Positions 45,559-57,496 of a stretch of 64,000 nt of DNA are shown here, piece by piece (within the stretch, counting starts at the first letter, position 1; each line of letters starts with the position of its first letter). The notes beneath the pieces are model-generated. The model searched no databases, was not told where the DNA came from, and saw only the letters and a program-made list of their open reading frames with translations. Position numbers and translations under genes: made by a program. Origin of the DNA: Azospirillum sp. B21 (lineage in GTDB: Bacteria > Pseudomonadota > Alphaproteobacteria > Azospirillales > Azospirillaceae); NCBI RefSeq assembly GCF_008364825.1, contig NZ_VTTO01000005.1, positions 348,689-412,688 on the forward strand, read 5' to 3'.

Positions 45559-45996
45559 TCAATAGGGCTTCACCACCACCAGCGTGACGATGGCGATGAC
45601 CCCGGCGATCACCACCAGCGGGGAGAAGCGCAGCAATGGCGAGACCGGCCGGACACCCGACGTGGGCGCCGGTTCGCCCAACCGGCGCAGCCCGGCGGCG
45701 AGCGTGCCGTGCAGGGCGGACAGGACGACGACGATGGCAACCTTCGCCACCAGCCATGGCTCGAAGCCCCAACCGCCCCACAGCACCAGCGTGATGCCCA
45801 GCAACCAAGCGAGGCCCATTGCCGGAGAGGTCACGCGGCGGTCCCAGCGCGATGTTGCGCGCAGGATGCGGGCCGGACCCTCCCCGGTGGCGGTCGTGGA
45901 GTCCAATGCGCTGATCAGGATGGCGGCGACGGACATCCCCGCGATCCACACCGTCACCGCGGCGACGTGCAGCCCGATAAGCCAGATATACTCCAC
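45559..45996 (-). CDS. HemJ/CopD-like four-helix membrane protein
   Basis: A 145-residue membrane protein with about four helices. An N-terminal histidine lies in IGLHVAAVTVWIAGM (about 7-21); RWDRRVTSPAMGLAWLLGITL and WLVAKVAIVVVLSALHGTLA follow, the last with a second conserved histidine. This pattern resembles HemJ (protoporphyrinogen oxidase) and CopD-family haem or copper proteins. It is shorter and more divergent than typical HemJ, so I do not assign haem synthesis. GTG 45996 is preceded by gaggga. Confidence 0.65.
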   Translation of the reverse strand: MEYIWLIGLHVAAVTVWIAGMSVAAILISALDSTTATGEGPARILRATSRWDRRVTSPAMGLAWLLGITLVLWGGWGFEPWLVAKVAIVVVLSALHGTLAAGLRRLGEPAPTSGVRPVSPLLRFSPLVVIAGVIAIVTLVVVKPY

Positions 45997-46025
45997 GACC
46001 GTCCCTCAAGAGCCTCGCCTGGGCG

Positions 46026-46976
46026 TCAGGCGCCCACCTGGAGGATGATCTTACCGCGGCCGTGGCCGGAATCGAGCCGTTCATGCGCCTTGCCGACCTG
46101 CTCCAGCGGCAGGACGGCGTCGACGATCACCTTGGCCTGCCCACGCTCGAACAACGGCGCCATCTCGCGCAGGCGGGCGCCCTCGCGGGTCAGGAAGGTG
46201 CCGTAGAGGGTCTGGTTCTTCACATAGAGCGCATCCAGGTCGCCGGTCGGCGGCAGGATGGTGGCGATGCGGCCGAAGGGGCGGGTCACCTGCGTGCTCA
46301 TCGGCACATTGCCGCCGGCGGTGTCGAAGGAGGCGTCCACCCCCGCCCCGCCCGCCTCGCGCAGGATCTGGTCCACCACGTCGGTGTCGCGGTAGTCGAG
46401 CGTCACGTCGGCGCCGAGATCGCGCATCGCCTCGTGGTTGGCCTTGCTGGCGGTGGCGAGCACGCGGGCGCCGGCCGCCTTGGCGAACTGGATGGCGAAG
46501 CTGCCGACGCCGCCGGCCCCGCCATGGATCAGCACCGTCTCGCCCGGCCGCACCGCCAGTCGGCGGACGATGGCCTCCCACGCCGTGCCGCCGGCCAGCG
46601 GGATGCCCGCCGCCTCGACATGGGAAAGGCCGGGCGGCTTGTGCGCGACGATGGACGCGGCGGCGACGGTGTATTCGGCATAGCTGCCGTTGGGATTGCC
46701 GAAGATCTCCGGGGTGTAGAACACCTCGTCGCCGGCCTTGAAGCCGGTCACGCCGGGGCCGACCTCCTCCACCACGCCCGACACGTCATAGCCGAGCACC
46801 GCCGGAAAGGGGATGCCGGCCCAGCTGCCGGCCTGCCGGATCTTGGCGTCCACCGGGTTGGTCCCCGACGCCACCACCCGCACCAGCAACTCGCCCGGCC
46901 CCGCGACTGGGCGTGGCCTGTCCTGAAGTTCGAACACGTCGGGACCGCCGAACCGCGAAATCACCATCGCACGCAT
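46026..46976 (-). CDS. NADPH:quinone oxidoreductase-like protein (MDR family)
   Basis: A 316-residue medium-chain reductase with an N-terminal GroES-like domain and a Rossmann domain. Hallmarks are GPGELLVRVVASGTNPVDAKIR, VIAHKP-like IVAHKPPGLSHVEAAGIPLAG and the dinucleotide motif HGGAGGVGSFAIQFAKAAGARV (shown here in part, about 146-160). No zinc-binding cysteine set is seen, so it is a quinone-reductase-type enzyme without catalytic zinc. It most likely reduces quinones or unsaturated carbonyls with NADPH. ATG 46976 has ggagg eight bases upstream. Confidence 0.92.
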   Translation of the reverse strand: MRAMVISRFGGPDVFELQDRPRPVAGPGELLVRVVASGTNPVDAKIRQAGSWAGIPFPAVLGYDVSGVVEEVGPGVTGFKAGDEVFYTPEIFGNPNGSYAEYTVAAASIVAHKPPGLSHVEAAGIPLAGGTAWEAIVRRLAVRPGETVLIHGGAGGVGSFAIQFAKAAGARVLATASKANHEAMRDLGADVTLDYRDTDVVDQILREAGGAGVDASFDTAGGNVPMSTQVTRPFGRIATILPPTGDLDALYVKNQTLYGTFLTREGARLREMAPLFERGQAKVIVDAVLPLEQVGKAHERLDSGHGRGKIILQVGA

Positions 46977-47060
46977 GCCGTCATCCTCCAATCCAGGCGT
47001 TGCACCGTTGAAGCAGCAACGTGGGAAGCCGCCCGCCGCCTGTCCAGCGGGGGAAACAGG

Positions 47061-47204
47061 ATCCCCCTCTCCCCCCCGGGGAGAGGGTCGGGGTGAGGGG
47101 GATGCACAGCGTGGCTTTGGTGGGAGCCGGGAGTGCGCGATGCTTGGGAATCCTCGCCATGCGTCCCCCTCACCCTAACCCTCTCCCCAGGGGGGAGAGG
47201 GGAC
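47061..47204. repeat. GC-rich palindromic repeat pair, family B (second occurrence)
   Basis: The element seen at 35661-35784 appears again as an inverted pair: 47061-47105 and 47163-47204, with about 57 bases between. It lies between the quinone reductase start and the isoaspartyl peptidase stop, the right place for a terminator or insulator of the nine-gene operon. Confidence 0.8.
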
Positions 47205-47219
47205 TTTCCCGTCGGAGGG

Positions 47220-48179
47220 TCAGCCGATCCGGAACTCCTCGCGGTGGATCGCGGTCATCGCCAGCCCTTCCGGCCCGATGGCACCGCGATACATGCCGGA
47301 GCAGTTGAAGGGCAGTGCCACCCGGCCGTCGCGGTCGATGGCGACGAGGCCGCCGGAGCCGCCGATCACGCCCAGCTCGTCCACCACGTCGGCGGCGGCG
47401 CGCTCCAGGGTCTGGCCGGCCCAGCGCATGCGGGCGTCGATCTCGTGGGCGGCGCAGCGGCGGATGAAATGCTCGCCGTGGCCGGTGGCGGAGACGGCGC
47501 AGGTGATGTTGTCGGCGAAGGTGCCGGCGCCGATCACCGGGCTGTCGCCGACGCGGCCCTTGGCCTTGGCGGTCATGCCGCCGGTCGAGGTCGCGGCGGC
47601 GAGGTTGCCGTCGCGGTCGCGGGCGACGGCGCCGACGGTGCCGTGGCGGCGCTGCTCGTCCCCGTCGTCGGGGGCGCCGGCGCGGCGGCGCTCCAGCTCC
47701 GCCTGCAGGGCGTCCCAGCGCGGCTGGGTGAAGAAATAGGGGGCTTCCTCCATCGGCAGACCCTGGCGGCGGCAGAGATCCAGCGCGCCCTCGCCGATCA
47801 GCAGGACATGCTCGCTGTGCTCCATCACCGCGCGGGCGGCCAGGATGGGGTTGCGCGGGCCGAACAGGCCGGCCACCGCACCGGCGGCGCGGTCGCGGCC
47901 GTCCATGATGGCGGCGTCCATCTCCTGCTTGCCCTCGGCGGTGAAGACGGCGCCGCGGCCGGCGTTGAACAGCGGCTCGTCCTCCAGAGCCATCACGGCG
48001 GCGGTGACGGCGTCGAGCGCGCTGCCGCCGTCGGCCAGCACCTCGTGCCCGGCGGCGAGCGCCCGGCGCAGGCCTGCATGGTAGCCCTCGGTCAGCACGG
48101 GCGTCAGGGCGTTGCGCTTGATGGTGCCGGCGCCGCCATGGATGGCCAGCGCGAAGGGCTGCGGTTGGGTGAAGCTCAT
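47220..48179 (-). CDS. Isoaspartyl peptidase / L-asparaginase (Ntn hydrolase)
   Basis: A 319-residue plant-type asparaginase. It self-cleaves to expose a threonine nucleophile, here T181 in RRHGTVGAVARD. Supporting blocks are LAIHGGAGTI at the N-terminus, LEDEPLFNAGRGAVF (about 65-80), and GDSPVIGAGTFADN. It hydrolyses isoaspartyl dipeptides and L-asparagine, recycling damaged proteins. It is the last gene of the RpiR-headed operon, 11 bases after the D-aminopeptidase. Confidence 0.93.
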   Translation of the reverse strand: MSFTQPQPFALAIHGGAGTIKRNALTPVLTEGYHAGLRRALAAGHEVLADGGSALDAVTAAVMALEDEPLFNAGRGAVFTAEGKQEMDAAIMDGRDRAAGAVAGLFGPRNPILAARAVMEHSEHVLLIGEGALDLCRRQGLPMEEAPYFFTQPRWDALQAELERRRAGAPDDGDEQRRHGTVGAVARDRDGNLAAATSTGGMTAKAKGRVGDSPVIGAGTFADNITCAVSATGHGEHFIRRCAAHEIDARMRWAGQTLERAAADVVDELGVIGGSGGLVAIDRDGRVALPFNCSGMYRGAIGPEGLAMTAIHREEFRIG

Positions 48180-48190
48180 GGGTGCGGGTC

Positions 48191-49024
48191 TCAGCGCAGG
48201 GCAGCCGACATGGCCGACAGGGTGTTGATCCAGCCGAGCACGGCAGCCATGCTGGCGGCCGGCAGACGGACGGTGACGGGGTTGAGGCGTTCGGAAACGG
48301 GGATCAGTACCGCCAGATCGGCCAGCGCCGGGCTGTTCATCTCGATCTCCAGCCGGTAGGGCACGCCATCGGCTTGCGGCGGGACGCGGAAGGGCGGGAT
48401 GCTCGATGCCCGGCGGACGGCGCGGGCAGCGGCCTCGCGGATGCGGTCGCGGGCGACCTTGGGCGCTACGGAGCGGGCGGCGCGCTGGCCGAGCGCCTGC
48501 TTGACCACCACCCGTTCGGACTCCGGGAACAGCGGCGCCATCTCTGCGGCGAAGCGGTCGTCGCCGCTCAGCAGGATCACCGGCACGCCGATCTCGCCGG
48601 CATAGGCGCCGTAATTGCCGGCCTCGCCCAGTTCCAGCCCGTTCACCCGGACGCGGCCGAAGGCGAAGCTGTTGGTGGTGTGGGCGAGGATGCCGTATTG
48701 CCGGGCCGAGGTGTGGAAGCCGACGCACATCACCCCGGCAGCGTCCGGCTCCAGCCCGGCGAACATGCCGATGGGCTTGGGCCGGCCGAGGATCAGTTCG
48801 GCGGCGGGGTGAAGCTCGTCCGGCAGCAGGTTGACCATCGGGCCGTGGCTGTCGTTGACCAGGATTTCGCTCGCCCCGCCCTCCAGGGCGCCTTCGATGG
48901 CGGCATTGACCTCGGCGGTCATCAGGCGGCGGGCGCGCTCATACTCGGTGTTGCCCTGCGTCACCTGCTGCTGGGAGACGACGCCGGCAACGCCTTCGAT
49001 GTCGGCGGAGATGTAGATCTTCAC
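48191..49024 (-). CDS. D-aminopeptidase DppA (M55 family)
   Basis: A 277-residue zinc peptidase of family M55. The metal ligands D8 and E10 are in YISADIEGVAGV, H60 is in VNDSHGPM, and the expected further histidine is in ILAHTTN. Known members are D-stereospecific (Bacillus DppA prefers D-Ala-D-Ala). GTG 49024 overlaps the stop of the P1 peptidase gene (GTGA), so the start is well supported. Together with the ABC transporter it suggests uptake and cleavage of D-amino acid peptides from peptidoglycan. Confidence 0.93.
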   Translation of the reverse strand: MKIYISADIEGVAGVVSQQQVTQGNTEYERARRLMTAEVNAAIEGALEGGASEILVNDSHGPMVNLLPDELHPAAELILGRPKPIGMFAGLEPDAAGVMCVGFHTSARQYGILAHTTNSFAFGRVRVNGLELGEAGNYGAYAGEIGVPVILLSGDDRFAAEMAPLFPESERVVVKQALGQRAARSVAPKVARDRIREAAARAVRRASSIPPFRVPPQADGVPYRLEIEMNSPALADLAVLIPVSERLNPVTVRLPAASMAAVLGWINTLSAMSAALR

Positions 49025-50100
49025 GGAGTGCTCCCGGATGTCAGGGCATCGGATAGGCAAGGCCGGCTGGCGCCGTCGCGGCCGACCACCGGAGTGGCGG
49101 CGGCGAGCGCGTCGAGAACGGCTTCCTGCGTAGCGTCGGCCATCGCTTCGAACAGGGCGTCGATGCGGCGTTCGTTCAGCATGCGCAGGACCAGGATGTC
49201 GGCGGATTCGTCATGGTCGATGCGGTTGGCGGTGGTGAATCCCAGCGCGATGTCGCCGCTGCCATGGCCCCAAAAGGATCCCACCCGCGCGAGCCCGACC
49301 CCGGCGCGGCGGATCACCCGGCGCAGCTGGCGGTGATCGAGCGGCACGTCGGTGGCGGCGATGACGATGACGGAGCCCTTTTCCGGCGCGTCGTCCTTCG
49401 CCGGCGGGGCGACGCGGCGGCCATCGGGGAGGCGCAGCTCCCCCGGCCGGCCGAAATTCGCCAGGACAAGCAGGCCGATGTGATGGCGTTTGCCGTCCAG
49501 CTTCAGCCGGCGCGACGACGTGCCGATGCCGCCCTTGAAGCCGAAGCAGGACATGCCGCGCCCGGCCCCGACCGATCCGACCGCAACCTCGGCGCCGTCC
49601 GGCTCCGACAGCGCGGCGGCCAGGGCGGCGGCGGCGTGGGCCTCGGTGACAGCCAGCGCCTGGATGTCGTTCAGCGGGCCGTCGTTGCACTCCATCACCA
49701 CCGGGTTGACGGTGGCGGTGGTGCGGCCGATGTCGGGGTTGGCGGCGATGGCGTGGCGGACCAAAGCGGTGGACGCCGTGCCGACCGACAGGGTGTTGGT
49801 CAGCAGGATCGGGGTTTCCAGCGCGCCGAGTTCCTCCACCTGCATCAGGCCGACGCTCTTGCCGAAGCCGTTCAGCACTTCGGCGGCGGCTATGGGCTTG
49901 TCGCGGTAGAGGTTGCCGGCATGGGGCAGGATGGCGGTGACGCCGGTCTGGATGGCGCCGTCATCAAGCGTGACATGGCCGACGCGCACGCCTGGAACGT
50001 CCGTGATGGCGTTGCGCGGCCCCGGCGTCAGCCGGCCGCAGGCGAGCCCGAAGGCCCGCGCGCGCTTTGCCGGTTCAACGGAGTTTCGGGTCGAGGGCAT
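49021..50100 (-). CDS. P1-family peptidase (DmpA/BapA type)
   Basis: A 359-residue self-processing peptidase. The nucleophilic serine is S243 at the cleavage site [15 protein letters not shown], and [23 protein letters not shown] and [16 protein letters not shown] are family blocks. Members release N-terminal D- or beta-amino acids (DmpA, beta-peptidyl aminopeptidase). The start overlaps the end of the DppC-type permease by 26 bases; the first 15 residues are variable, so the real start could be slightly later. Confidence 0.92.
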   Translation of the reverse strand: MPSTRNSVEPAKRARAFGLACGRLTPGPRNAITDVPGVRVGHVTLDDGAIQTGVTAILPHAGNLYRDKPIAAAEVLNGFGKSVGLMQVEELGALETPILLTNTLSVGTASTALVRHAIAANPDIGRTTATVNPVVMECNDGPLNDIQALAVTEAHAAAALAAALSEPDGAEVAVGSVGAGRGMSCFGFKGGIGTSSRRLKLDGKRHHIGLLVLANFGRPGELRLPDGRRVAPPAKDDAPEKGSVIVIAATDVPLDHRQLRRVIRRAGVGLARVGSFWGHGSGDIALGFTTANRIDHDESADILVLRMLNERRIDALFEAMADATQEAVLDALAAATPVVGRDGASRPCLSDALTSGSTP

Positions 50101-50971
50101 CGCGCAGTCCGTCGCCGAGCAGGTTGAAGGCCAGCACCGTCAGGAAGATGGCGAGGCCGGGATAGAAGGTGACATGGCTGGCGACGCCGATGTAGCTGCG
50201 CCCATCGGCCAACATGGCGCCCCATTCCGGGCTGGGCGGCTGGGCGCCGAGGCCGATGAAGCTGAGGCTGGCCGCCGTCAGGATCGAGGTGCCGATGCGC
50301 ATGGAGACATAGACGATCACGCTGGGCAGCGTGCCCGGCAGGATGTGGCGGACCATCAGCAGCCGGTCGCGCACGCCGATGGCGCGGGCGGCGTCGACAT
50401 AGACCGCGCGCTTCAGCGACAGCGTGCTGCCGCGCACGAGGCGGGCGAAGACCGGCACGCTGAAGATCGCCACCGCATAGATGACGTTCTCGATGCCCGG
50501 ACCCAGGATGGCGACGATGCCGATGGCCAGCAGGATGCCGGGGAAGGCCAGCAGCACGTCGCAGATGCGCATGATCAGGCTGTCGATCCAGCCGCCGCGG
50601 AAGCCGGCGATCAGCCCCAGCGCCACGCCGGCCACCCCGCCGAGTAGGACCGACAGCAGGCCGACCGACAGCGAGATGCGGGCACCCCACAGGATGCGGC
50701 TGAAGATGTCGCGGCCATAGGCGTCGGTGCCGGCCCAATGGTCGGCCGACGGGCCTTCAAGGATGCGGTCGTAGTCGAAGGCAGCCGGATCGAACGGCGC
50801 GATCCAGGGAGCGGCGGCGGCAGCCAAAGCCAGCGCCAGCAGACAGATGCCGGCCGCCATGGCGGTGCGGTTGCGCCGAAACTTGCGCCAGAACTCGCGC
50901 AGCGGCGAACGGACGGCTTCGTGGCCCGTATTTTGGCCGGCGGCCACGCCGGTTGCGTCTGTCGTGGTCAT
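50075..50971 (-). CDS. Peptide ABC transporter permease, DppC/GsiD type
   Basis: A 298-residue permease with a cytosolic N-terminus of about 30 residues, the OppC_N helix ([20 protein letters not shown]), the signature [27 protein letters not shown] block, and the EAA loop [20 protein letters not shown]. It starts inside the end of the DppB-type gene (ATGA). It is the inner-membrane half of the second peptide transporter. Confidence 0.92.
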   Translation of the reverse strand: MTTTDATGVAAGQNTGHEAVRSPLREFWRKFRRNRTAMAAGICLLALALAAAAAPWIAPFDPAAFDYDRILEGPSADHWAGTDAYGRDIFSRILWGARISLSVGLLSVLLGGVAGVALGLIAGFRGGWIDSLIMRICDVLLAFPGILLAIGIVAILGPGIENVIYAVAIFSVPVFARLVRGSTLSLKRAVYVDAARAIGVRDRLLMVRHILPGTLPSVIVYVSMRIGTSILTAASLSFIGLGAQPPSPEWGAMLADGRSYIGVASHVTFYPGLAIFLTVLAFNLLGDGLRDALDPKLR

Positions 50972-51888
50972 GAGTAGCGAATCTCGGGGTTGGCGAAGGC
51001 GTACAGCACATCGACCAGCAGGTTGATGATGATGAACTCCAGCGAGAACAGCAGGATCTCCGCCTGGATGACGGTGTAGTCGCGGTAACTGACGCTATCG
51101 ACCAGCAGCCGGCCCAGCCCCGGCCAGGAGAACACCGTCTCCACCACGATGGACCCGCCCAGCAGGAAGCCGAACTGCAGGCCGACCATGGTGATGATCG
51201 GGATCAGCGCGTTGCGCAGCGTGTGCTTCCACACCACCAGCCGGGCGGGTACGCCCTTGGCCCTGGCGGTGCGGACATAATCCTCGCGCGCGATCTCGAT
51301 GAAGGCGGAGCGGGTGAAGCGCGCCATCACCGCGGCGACGCCGAGACCGAGCGTCAGCGACGGCATGACGAAATGCTGCCACGTGCCATAGCCGCTGGTC
51401 GGCAACCAGCCGAGCTTGACCGAGAACAGGTCGATCATCAGCAGGCCGAGCCAGAAGGACGGGAAGGCGATGCCCGACACCGCGACGATCATGCCGGCAT
51501 GGTCCTGCCAGCGCCCACGCTTGGTGGCGGACGCCACGCCGATCAGCAGCCCGGCCAGCGTCGCCCACGCCATGGCGGCGACGGTGAGGTAGAGCGTGGG
51601 CATGAAGCGTTCGCCGATCTCCTGCGACACCGGCCGCTTGGTCTTCATCGAGCGCCCGAACTCGCCCTGCACCGCGTTGCCGAGGAAACGGCCATACTGC
51701 ACCCACAGCGGCTGGTCGAGGCCGAGGTCCTGGCGCACCAGTTCGACGTCGCGCTGGGTCGCATCGGGACCGGCAACCAGCCGCGCCGGATCGCCCGGCA
51801 GCAGATGGACGAAGCCGAAGACGAAGACGGAAATCACCAGCAGAACCGGCAGGATGCCGGCGACACGGCCGACGAGATATTTCAGCAT
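50968..51888 (-). CDS. Peptide ABC transporter permease, DppB/GsiC type
   Basis: A 306-residue permease: N-terminal helix [36 protein letters not shown], and the EAA loop [22 protein letters not shown]. The ATG at 51888 begins the conserved N-terminus; an upstream extension would run into the palindromic repeat region. The GsiC resemblance of the pair, together with the fused ATPase at 53638, suggests a glutathione- or dipeptide-type importer. Confidence 0.92.
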   Translation of the reverse strand: MLKYLVGRVAGILPVLLVISVFVFGFVHLLPGDPARLVAGPDATQRDVELVRQDLGLDQPLWVQYGRFLGNAVQGEFGRSMKTKRPVSQEIGERFMPTLYLTVAAMAWATLAGLLIGVASATKRGRWQDHAGMIVAVSGIAFPSFWLGLLMIDLFSVKLGWLPTSGYGTWQHFVMPSLTLGLGVAAVMARFTRSAFIEIAREDYVRTARAKGVPARLVVWKHTLRNALIPIITMVGLQFGFLLGGSIVVETVFSWPGLGRLLVDSVSYRDYTVIQAEILLFSLEFIIINLLVDVLYAFANPEIRYS

Positions 51889-51944
51889 GGGGCAGAGGTC
51901 CTGGTGGAGGGCCTGGAGGTGCGGGGGGTGGATTCTTGGGGGCG

Positions 51945-52056
51945 TTAGACCCCCACCTAACCTCCCCCGCTGGGCGGGGGAGGGACTGCCGCCACTCTCC
52001 CGCCTAAGCACTTAGTCCCCTCCCCCGCCCAGCGGGGGAGGGTTAGGGTGGGGGTC
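51945..52056. repeat. GC-rich palindromic repeat pair, family A
   Basis: gttagacccccacctaacctcccccgc-type sequence at 51945-51984 recurs as its reverse complement at 52017-52056, with about 30 bases between. Each half contains a cctcccccgc/gcgggggagg palindrome. It belongs to the same family as 815-986 and lies between the binding-protein and permease genes of the second transporter, as family B does in the first transporter. Confidence 0.8.
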
Positions 52057-52082
52057 AAACCTCCCCACCCCCACACTTCACA

Positions 52083-53615
52083 TCACTGCAGATCGGCCTC
52101 TTCCATCTGCAGGCCGCCGTCGGCGACGTAGTAGAAGCCGGTCAGCTTCTTCGACTTGCCGGCCAGCAGGTTCTCGACGCCGAGGAAGATCCAGGGCGCG
52201 TCCTTCCAGATCTGCTCCTGGGCAACGCGGTAGGCCTCGGCGCGCTTGGCGTTGTCGGCGGTGCCGATGCCGGTCTCGATCGCGGTGTCGACCGTCTCGT
52301 TCTTATAGTAAGCCACGTTGAAGAACTTCGGCGGGAAGCCCTTGCCCCACAGCAGCGGACGCAGGCCCCAGTCGGCATCGCCGGTCGAAGCCGACCAGCC
52401 GCTGTACTGCATCTGCACCGTGGCATCCTCCGGCTTTTCGACGCTCCAGACACGGGAGGCCTCGACACCGGCTTCGAGCGGGGTGACGGTCAGCTTGACG
52501 CCGACCTGGGCCAGCTGCTGCTGCACGAACTGCATGCCGCGGATGAAGTTGGTGCTGTTGCGGCCGATCATCTCGGCCTCGAAGCCGTTCGGGTAGCCCG
52601 CTTCGGCCAGCAGCGCCTTCGCCTTGGCAAGGTCGTAGGTGTACTGGTTCGGCTGCGAGACGTGGAAGCCCAGCTTGGACGGGATGGCCGAATCCAGCGG
52701 GCCGGCATAGCCGCGATAGACCACCTTCGCGTAGGCGTTCTTGTCGATGGCGTAGTTCAACGCCTGACGGACGCGCGGGTCGTTGAACGGCTTCTTCATG
52801 GTGTTCATCGCCACATAGCGGGCGATGATCGACGGGGCGTCGATGATCTCCAGCGCCTGGTTGGCTTCCACCATCTTCACCATTTCCGGCGGCAGCGGAT
52901 AGATGAACTGCGCCTCGTTGGTCTGCAGCATGGCGATGCGGCTGCCGTTCTCCGGCACGCTCTTCAGCGTCACGCGGTCGACCTTCGGCAGGCCCGGCTT
53001 CCAGTACTTGTCGTTCTTCTCGACCTTCAGCGTGTCCGCTTCCCAGCTGACGAACTTGTAGGGGCCGGTGCCGACCGGGTGGCGGCCGATCTCCTTGCCG
53101 AAGGTCTCCAGCGCCTTCGGGCTGTGGATCATGGCGCCGGGGTGGGCGAGGTTGTTGTTCAGCGCGCCGAAGGGCTGCGACAGCTTCAGGGTGATGGTGT
53201 AGTCGTCGACCACCACCGATTCGGCCAGCATCGCCAGCAGGCTCTGGCGCTTCAGACGGTTGGCCGGGTTGGACAGGCGGTCGAAGTTGGTCTTCACCGC
53301 CTGGGCGTTGAAGGGCGTGCCGTCATGGAAGGTGACGCCCTTGCGCAGGCGATAGGTGTATTCGGTGGCCGTGTCGTTGACCGTGAAACTTTCCGCCAGC
53401 AGCGGGACCAGCTTCATCTCCTTGTCGAAACCGAACAGGCCCTGCATCATCGTGCGGCTGGCCGACTGCGACAGGGTGTCGTTGATGTCGGCCGGGTCCA
53501 AACCGGTGATGTTGTCGGGAAGGCCGACCACCAGAGTCTTGGCGGCGAAGGCCGGACCGGCCAGCGCGGTGCCGGCGAGCAGGCCGGCCAGCAGGGGAAG
53601 AGCGAAACGCGTCAC
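52083..53615 (-). CDS. Peptide/glutathione-type ABC substrate-binding protein
   Basis: A 510-residue SBP_bac_5 protein with a clean Sec signal peptide (ALPLLAGLLAGTALAGPAFA, cut near residue 24). It has TGLDPADINDTLSQSASRTM, YTYRLRKGVTFHDGTPF and PVGTGPYKFVSWE blocks, closest in style to GsiB (glutathione) binding proteins. GTG 53615 has gggaga at a good distance, better than an upstream ATG whose extra 22 residues would bury the signal peptide. It follows the fused ATPase gene by 22 bases. Confidence 0.9.
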   Translation of the reverse strand: MTRFALPLLAGLLAGTALAGPAFAAKTLVVGLPDNITGLDPADINDTLSQSASRTMMQGLFGFDKEMKLVPLLAESFTVNDTATEYTYRLRKGVTFHDGTPFNAQAVKTNFDRLSNPANRLKRQSLLAMLAESVVVDDYTITLKLSQPFGALNNNLAHPGAMIHSPKALETFGKEIGRHPVGTGPYKFVSWEADTLKVEKNDKYWKPGLPKVDRVTLKSVPENGSRIAMLQTNEAQFIYPLPPEMVKMVEANQALEIIDAPSIIARYVAMNTMKKPFNDPRVRQALNYAIDKNAYAKVVYRGYAGPLDSAIPSKLGFHVSQPNQYTYDLAKAKALLAEAGYPNGFEAEMIGRNSTNFIRGMQFVQQQLAQVGVKLTVTPLEAGVEASRVWSVEKPEDATVQMQYSGWSASTGDADWGLRPLLWGKGFPPKFFNVAYYKNETVDTAIETGIGTADNAKRAEAYRVAQEQIWKDAPWIFLGVENLLAGKSKKLTGFYYVADGGLQMEEADLQ

Positions 53616-53637
53616 GTGATGTCTCCCTTTTCTTGAT

Positions 53638-55547
<1,910 letters not shown>

Positions 55548-55551
<4 letters not shown>

Positions 55552-56393
55552 CGTCCCAGCCTCTCGGCGAACAGCGCGAACATGCGGCGCCACACCATGC
55601 CCGGCGCGCCGGTGCCGACCGGCTTGCCGTTCAGGCTGGTGACGGGGGTGATTTCCTTGGTGGTGCTGGCAATCCAGATTTCGTCGGCCGTCTCAAGCTC
55701 AGCCGCCGGGATGTCGCGCTCCTCCAACCGCAGGCCGGCCTCGGCGGCCAGGCGCAGGATGACAATGCGGGTGATGCCTTCCAGGATGCGGTTGTCGTTG
55801 ATCGGGGTGGCGATGACGCCGTCCTTCACCACGAAGATGTTGGTCGCGGCCCCCTCGGTCACCAGACCGTCGCGCAGCTGCAGCGCATCGACCACGCCGG
55901 CATCGGTCGCCGCCTGCTGCGCCAGCACGCTGCCGAGCAGCGCCACCGTTTTGAGGTCGCAGCGGCTCCAGCGGATGTCGGGGATGGTGATGGCGGCGAC
56001 ACCCTGGTCGCGCCAGGAAGCCGGCGGGCGCTTCAGCGGGCTCGCCATGCCGAAGACCGACGGGGTGACGCCGGCCGGGAAGGCATGGCCGCGGCTGGAT
56101 GCTGCACCGCGCGTGACCTGGAGATAGACGGTCAGGTCGCCGTCGATGCCGGAAGAGGAGGCCAGCCGCTCCATGATGTCCAGCCAGTCGCCGGCCGACA
56201 GCGTGCAGTCGATGCGCAGTTCGGACAGGCCGCGCTGCAGGCGGGCGATGTGCGCCTCCGGCTCGAACAGGCGGCCATTGTAGGCGGCGGTCACCTCATA
56301 GAGGCCGTCGGCGAACAGGAAACCGCGGTCCAGCGGCGACACATGGACCTCGTCCAGCGGCAGGTAACGCCCGTTCCAATAGGAGATCGTCAT
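55548..56393 (-). CDS. D-amino-acid transaminase (class IV, PLP)
   Basis: A 281-residue class IV aminotransferase. The PLP lysine is K148 in [15 protein letters not shown]; the N-terminal [20 protein letters not shown] and the glutamate in [13 protein letters not shown] (about 182) match D-alanine transaminases more than branched-chain ones. It converts D-amino acids and 2-oxo acids, and would route D-alanine or D-glutamate from imported peptides into central metabolism. It is the first structural gene after the regulator, 41 bases downstream. Confidence 0.9.
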
Positions 56394-56434
56394 CGCTTTT
56401 CAGCTTCTTTGGCGCGTGGAAAGGAAAGCCTTGC

Positions 56435-57328
56435 TCACTCGGTCGGCCGTTTGCTCTTCGGCACGACGTGGAGATAGGGCAAGATACGTTCGGCGACGTC
56501 GGCGGCCTGTCCGACGCTGTCGGGACCGGAGCGGGACAGCGCGGTGCCCAGCGCCACGATCAGCGCCATCAGCCCGGTGGGGGAGCTGTGGCGCACGCCG
56601 TGGTCGGCCCCGGCCAGCAGGGTGACGTCGGCAAGCGGAACGATCGGGCTGTCCGGCGCGTCGGTCAGCGCGATGGCCTTCGCCCCGCGCTCGCGGCACA
56701 GCTGCAGATGCTCGATGGTCCGGCGCGAATAGCGCGGCGAGGTGATGGCGATCACCAGATCGCCGGGCTTCACCGTCATCAGCCGGCGGATGGTGCGCTC
56801 CGTACCCGCGAACTCGATGGCTTCGCGGACATGGTCGACATAGGGCTCCAGCACGTCGGCCAGGAACAGGGCGAGATAGGCGCTGTCCCCAAGGCCGAGC
56901 GCCACGATGCGATCGGACTCGCGGATCAGGCGGATCGCGGCCTCGCACTGTTCGGGCTGCAGCAGATCCATGGTGCGGGTGATGTTGCCGGCGTCGCTGG
57001 CCAGCGATTCCCGCATGATCTCGGCGTTGGAGGTGTCGCGCTGCACCGCCACGCGCAGCTTCTCCACCGGGGCGAAGGTGGATTCGAAGGCGCGCAGCAG
57101 ATCCTCGCGGAACTCCGGATAGCCTTCATAGCCGAGGAAGCGGGCATAGCGGTTGACGGATGCCACCGACACCTCGGCCGCCGCCGCCAGCTCCCCGATC
57201 TTCAGGGTCGCGGTGCGGAACGGATAGGCCAGAGCCCACTCCCCCACCTTGGCGAGCGCCGCCGGCAGCTGCGCCTGGCAGTTCTGCATCCGGATCAGCA
57301 GCGATCCCGTCTGAATGGGTGGCTCCAT
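56435..57328 (-). CDS. RpiR-family transcriptional regulator (HTH-SIS)
   Basis: A 297-residue regulator: an N-terminal HTH_6 domain (about 1-85, with ATLKIGELAAAAEVSVASVNRYARFLGYEGYPEF split over helices) and a C-terminal SIS domain (about 125-265, DRIVALGLGDSAYLALFLAD, VIAITSPRYSRRT). RpiR proteins usually sense phosphosugars; MurR senses MurNAc-6-phosphate, a cell-wall sugar, which fits this operon of D-amino peptide genes. It heads the nine-gene minus-strand run and has an inverted repeat 52 bases upstream, so autoregulation is likely. Confidence 0.92.
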   Translation of the reverse strand: MEPPIQTGSLLIRMQNCQAQLPAALAKVGEWALAYPFRTATLKIGELAAAAEVSVASVNRYARFLGYEGYPEFREDLLRAFESTFAPVEKLRVAVQRDTSNAEIMRESLASDAGNITRTMDLLQPEQCEAAIRLIRESDRIVALGLGDSAYLALFLADVLEPYVDHVREAIEFAGTERTIRRLMTVKPGDLVIAITSPRYSRRTIEHLQLCRERGAKAIALTDAPDSPIVPLADVTLLAGADHGVRHSSPTGLMALIVALGTALSRSGPDSVGQAADVAERILPYLHVVPKSKRPTE

Positions 57329-57379
57329 CCCCCCGATGCTCCTCCGGAAAGCCCAAGCGTGGCTTGCGTGAGCACAGAG

Positions 57380-57404
57380 TTACAGGCTTTCCACATTCCT
57401 GTAA
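57380..57404. promoter_or_regulatory. Candidate RpiR operator
   Basis: TTACAGG (57380-57386) and CCTGTAA (57398-57404) form a perfect inverted repeat with an 11-base spacer, 52 bases upstream of the RpiR start codon. The surrounding 57350-57420 is the only AT-rich stretch in this 168-bp intergenic region and probably holds the operon promoter. Confidence 0.55.
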
Positions 57405-57496
57405 ATTCATTTTCACATAGTGGCGTATGCCAAAGGGCGGCGTGACTGGGGGCGACGCCCATGGGGAGCCTAAGACGGACGGTGAAAGGACGCCGG

